Source: Clostridiales bacterium
GTDB lineage: Bacteria; Bacillota; Clostridia; Christensenellales; Aristaeellaceae
Direction: 5' to 3'
Length of the DNA stretch: 61,150 bases
Assembly (NCBI GenBank): GCA_012729115.1
Contig: JAAYDR010000049.1
Span: 1-61,150, forward strand
In this document: in pieces, positions 58,798 through 61,150 of the stretch
Layout of the letters: each line of letters opens with the position of its first letter
Numbering within the stretch: position 1 is the first letter of the stretch
The notes under the pieces: generated by a model
What the model saw: the letters and a program-made list of their open reading frames with translations, nothing else
Databases searched by the model: none
Told to the model about the DNA's origin: nothing
Translations under genes and position numbers: made by a program

Positions 58798-60753
58798 ATG
58801 ATCTGTCAACGCTGCGGTACCTATATCTCCTCTCAGGACGCGCTTACCTGCGACCATTGCGGCGCGCTGCTTTCCAGCGAGCCTTCCATGACCCCCATGA
58901 CAGGCGTGCGTGCGATCCGCCAGGGCCGAATGGGGGCTACGCCTCCGGTTCTGCCGGACCAGCCCCGGGAGGGGGTTCCCGAATACGGTGATTTTGACAT
59001 GTCCCCCCTGCCCATTGCTCAGGAAAGAAGCCCTAGGCGCAAAACAGCCCCCAAAGGCCTGGCCAGTTTTGCCAGCCGCCCTTCCACCCACCGGGGCGTG
59101 CCCGTGAACAGCAGGGCCCGCTCCCGGCCGATTGTGGCCCGCCACGTAAAAACCCATTCCGTGAAGAAACACCCGGTGAACTGGATGCTCATGGGCCTGA
59201 TCGTCATCGTTATTCTCATCGGCATTTGGGTGGGATACTCCCTGTACATGAGCAACACCGACGAGGGCCAGCGCATCACGGCCCGGCGTATGGTTGCCGA
59301 TACCACGGAGATTACCCTTGAGTTGGCCACCAGCACCGACGATCTGCGCCGGACCCTGCGTGAGGATGCCCTCAAGGAACTGGCAAGTGCTCCGGCCCAT
59401 GCCTATTGGCTGGTGGGCCAGGAATACATCGACAGGGGAGATGTGGAAAACGCCATTCTCTCCTTCCGCATCGCCAACATTCTCGACCCGGAGAATTATG
59501 ACGGGCTGTTGCTGCTTGCCAACGCCTACGAGCTTAACAACGACGATGCGGCCGCCGAAGCCTTGTACCTTACCCTCAGTGAAACGGTGGCCCCCTCCCG
59601 CACTGAGGCTTATACCGCCCTGATCCGCATGTATCAAAACCAGAGCCGCAACCCGGAAGCCGCGGCCATGATGCTCAAGGCCTACCAGAATACCGACAGG
59701 GAATCCTACCGCCTGGAGCGAAAGGATTTTATCCCCAATACCCCTCAGGTGGATCTGCCCGCCGGCCGCTATGAACTGGAGCAAACGGTTCACTTGACCT
59801 CCCCCCAGGGCTATGATATCTACTACACCCTGGACGACGGGGCGGAGCTGCCCAAGGATGGTATCTATACCGAGGACGGCATTGTGAAGATCCCCGAAGG
59901 TACCTTGACCCTTCGGGCTGTGTGCATCAGCGAGGACCTGGTCAGCGACCCCCTGTCCGTCACCTATCAGGTTTTTTATCCCACCCCTGCTGCTCCCAAG
60001 ACCAACCTTGCCCCCAATACCTACAGCAGCCGCAAAACGGTGATGCTGAGACCGGGAGACAGCAAATCCAAGGAGACGCTGACTTTCTATTACACCATTG
60101 ACGGCTCGACCCCGACCGTAGAAAGCCCGGTGTTTGACGGAACACCCATCCAGCTGCCCACAGGGCGGGTTACCATCCGGGCCGTTGCGGTGAACGAGTA
60201 CGGAAAGATGTCCAGCACCTGCGAGGTGGGGTACAAAATCGACACCAAACCCTATCCGCTGGAAATGTACTCCGAAACGGACCAATTTGACGGCTTTGTG
60301 ATCGGAGTTACCTCCCCTGAGGAGTTCACCCAGCGTTTTGGCGCTCCCTCCGCCACCACGTCCGCCCAGTATCTCACACTGACCGGGGAAGCCCAGCAGA
60401 TGGATTACCCCTGGGGTTCGGCGGTTTTCCTGCAGACCGGGAACAAATGGGTGCTGGTTTCCGTGGAGATGAACCGGGAGATTACCCAGGGCCCCAGAGG
60501 CGTGGGCTTTGGCAGCACGGAAAGCGAAATCACCTCCGTATACAAGGATTTTGGGCAGGTGAAAGCTCCAAACGGCAACAGGGGCTTGTACTATGCGCAT
60601 CCCAACATCGGCCAGGTGCTCCAAAACGCGGACGGGACGGTGACCGTGCAATACTCCTGCAGCACGCTGGAAAGCAAGATCTGGATATTGCAATACGTGC
60701 TCACGGGTGACCGGGTGAGCAAGATCGTCCATTTTTATCAGCCGCAACTGTGA
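58798..60753 (+). CDS. Zinc-ribbon / TPR / chitobiase-C-like repeat membrane protein
   Basis: 651 residues from ATG 58798 after AAAGGAG. Residues 1-25 form a zinc ribbon (MICQRCGTYISSQDALTCDHCGALL; Cys3, 6, 19, 22). A Pro/Arg-rich linker and a single membrane helix follow near 130-150 (MLMGLIVIVILIGIWVGY). Outside the membrane come TPR-like helices (200-300; DVENAILSFRIANILDPENYDGLLLLA) and two chitobiase C-terminal-type beta domains (325-400 and 405-485; YYTLDDGAELPKDG and YYTIDGSTPTVESPV are the diagnostic 'YYTxDGSxPT' stretches). The last ~160 residues are an unnamed domain. Architecture unlike any standard family; likely a surface sensor or adhesin. Confidence 0.8.
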   Translation: MICQRCGTYISSQDALTCDHCGALLSSEPSMTPMTGVRAIRQGRMGATPPVLPDQPREGVPEYGDFDMSPLPIAQERSPRRKTAPKGLASFASRPSTHRGVPVNSRARSRPIVARHVKTHSVKKHPVNWMLMGLIVIVILIGIWVGYSLYMSNTDEGQRITARRMVADTTEITLELATSTDDLRRTLREDALKELASAPAHAYWLVGQEYIDRGDVENAILSFRIANILDPENYDGLLLLANAYELNNDDAAAEALYLTLSETVAPSRTEAYTALIRMYQNQSRNPEAAAMMLKAYQNTDRESYRLERKDFIPNTPQVDLPAGRYELEQTVHLTSPQGYDIYYTLDDGAELPKDGIYTEDGIVKIPEGTLTLRAVCISEDLVSDPLSVTYQVFYPTPAAPKTNLAPNTYSSRKTVMLRPGDSKSKETLTFYYTIDGSTPTVESPVFDGTPIQLPTGRVTIRAVAVNEYGKMSSTCEVGYKIDTKPYPLEMYSETDQFDGFVIGVTSPEEFTQRFGAPSATTSAQYLTLTGEAQQMDYPWGSAVFLQTGNKWVLVSVEMNREITQGPRGVGFGSTESEITSVYKDFGQVKAPNGNRGLYYAHPNIGQVLQNADGTVTVQYSCSTLESKIWILQYVLTGDRVSKIVHFYQPQL

Positions 60754-60776
60754 CCAAGCAAAAAAGGAGGCGTATT

Positions 60777-61150
60777 ATGTCCAGGCAGCGAAAATACCGG
60801 TTATCTCTTATTTTCATGGTCGTCCTGACCCTGTGCTTTTCAGCGTTGGCCTGTGCACAAGAAGCGGCTCCAACTCCGGAAACATCCCCTGGCGTTTCCC
60901 CGGAGCCCTCCATCACCGTCACCTCCCAGTCCATCACGGACGAAGGGCGTCTGCTGACCGCCTGCGCCAACACGAAGAACACCAAGCCCAAGGGGGAAAA
61001 CCTGAGCCCTCAGATCACCTTCACTCCTGTGGAGGGAGCGGCGTTGTATGCCGTGATCATGTTTGACACCGATGCCAACTGGCTCCACATGGCGGTATGG
61101 GATGTGACGGAAACCACCCTGGAGGCCGGGCGGTTTACAGACAAAAAGCA
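60777..61150 (+). CDS. PEBP (YbhB/YbcL) family protein, cut by the window end
   Basis: 124 codons are visible, starting ATG 60777 eight bases after AAAAAGGAGG. Residues 1-27 are a signal sequence with ALAC, a possible but imperfect lipobox. GENLSPQITFTPVEGAALYAVIMFDTDANWLHMAVWDV is the start of the phosphatidylethanolamine-binding (Raf-kinase-inhibitor-like) fold, where G.NxSPx...P and the Asp-x-Asp turn are characteristic. The rest lies beyond base 61150. Role in bacteria is unclear. Confidence 0.85.
   Translation, partial: MSRQRKYRLSLIFMVVLTLCFSALACAQEAAPTPETSPGVSPEPSITVTSQSITDEGRLLTACANTKNTKPKGENLSPQITFTPVEGAALYAVIMFDTDANWLHMAVWDVTETTLEAGRFTDKK

Noticed and set aside
58738-60747. 669-codon minus-strand frame
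   Set aside because: It lies opposite the zinc-ribbon/TPR gene, which has recognisable domains and a ribosome site; the antisense frame has none.
1-61150. Transposase, integrase, attachment sites, tRNA or rRNA genes
   Set aside because: None was recognised on either strand, so the boundaries of the accessory region could not be fixed by attachment sites.

Overview
The window looks like the chromosome of a GC-rich, spore-forming member of the Bacillota (class Clostridia). The signs are a PolC-type replicative polymerase, an alpha/beta-type small acid-soluble spore protein, the Gram-positive gene order frr / uppS / cdsA / dxr / rseP / ispG / polC, a short MetH with a separate reactivation protein, many AGGAGG ribosome sites with some TTG and GTG starts, and a LexA box of the Bacillus/Clostridium type. 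I see no rRNA or tRNA genes, transposases, integrases or CRISPR arrays.

Region 1 (1-14.4 kb) is accessory. A 5'-truncated RHS fragment lies at the left edge. An AT-rich gene for a secreted solute-binding-like protein follows on the opposite strand. A 2127-residue RHS/YD-repeat protein with an AT-rich, NlpC/P60-like tip runs back towards it. Upstream of the RHS gene, on the same strand, are two phage-tail-like genes, an SSB, a sigma-region-4-like regulator and a winged-helix-like replication protein. The first gene is preceded by a near-consensus LexA (SOS) box. The module looks like a stripped-down prophage or a domesticated tail/RHS cassette.

Region 2 (14.5-19.4 kb) is a sugar ABC transporter operon of the ribose/galactose type (binding protein, double ATPase, permease) followed by a TIM-barrel sugar isomerase/epimerase. 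It has a consensus promoter, a palindrome next to the first ribosome site and a large hairpin after the binding-protein gene.

Region 3 (19.4-30 kb, minus strand) is amino-acid metabolism: serC-serA, then small and cell-wall or membrane genes, then a tight methionine operon metY-metA-metF-metH activation protein-metH. A promoter, a short methionine-rich reading frame and a terminator hairpin precede metY, which suggests leader-peptide attenuation.

Region 4 (30-45.6 kb) is the housekeeping cluster: a HAD nucleotidase, ribosome recycling factor, undecaprenyl-PP synthase, CDP-diglyceride synthase, DXP reductoisomerase, RseP, IspG and PolC. A tRNA-deacylase-like gene and two large membrane proteins lie between rseP and ispG on the other strand.

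Region 5 (45.6-61.2 kb) is mixed: polytopic membrane proteins, a TipA-like MerR regulator with a textbook 19-bp-spacer promoter, an ECF sigma factor with a putative membrane anti-sigma protein, a spore protein, a methyltransferase, Hsp33, TPR and HEAT-like proteins, an HD phosphohydrolase, a zinc-ribbon/TPR surface-type protein, and a PEBP-family protein cut by the window end.
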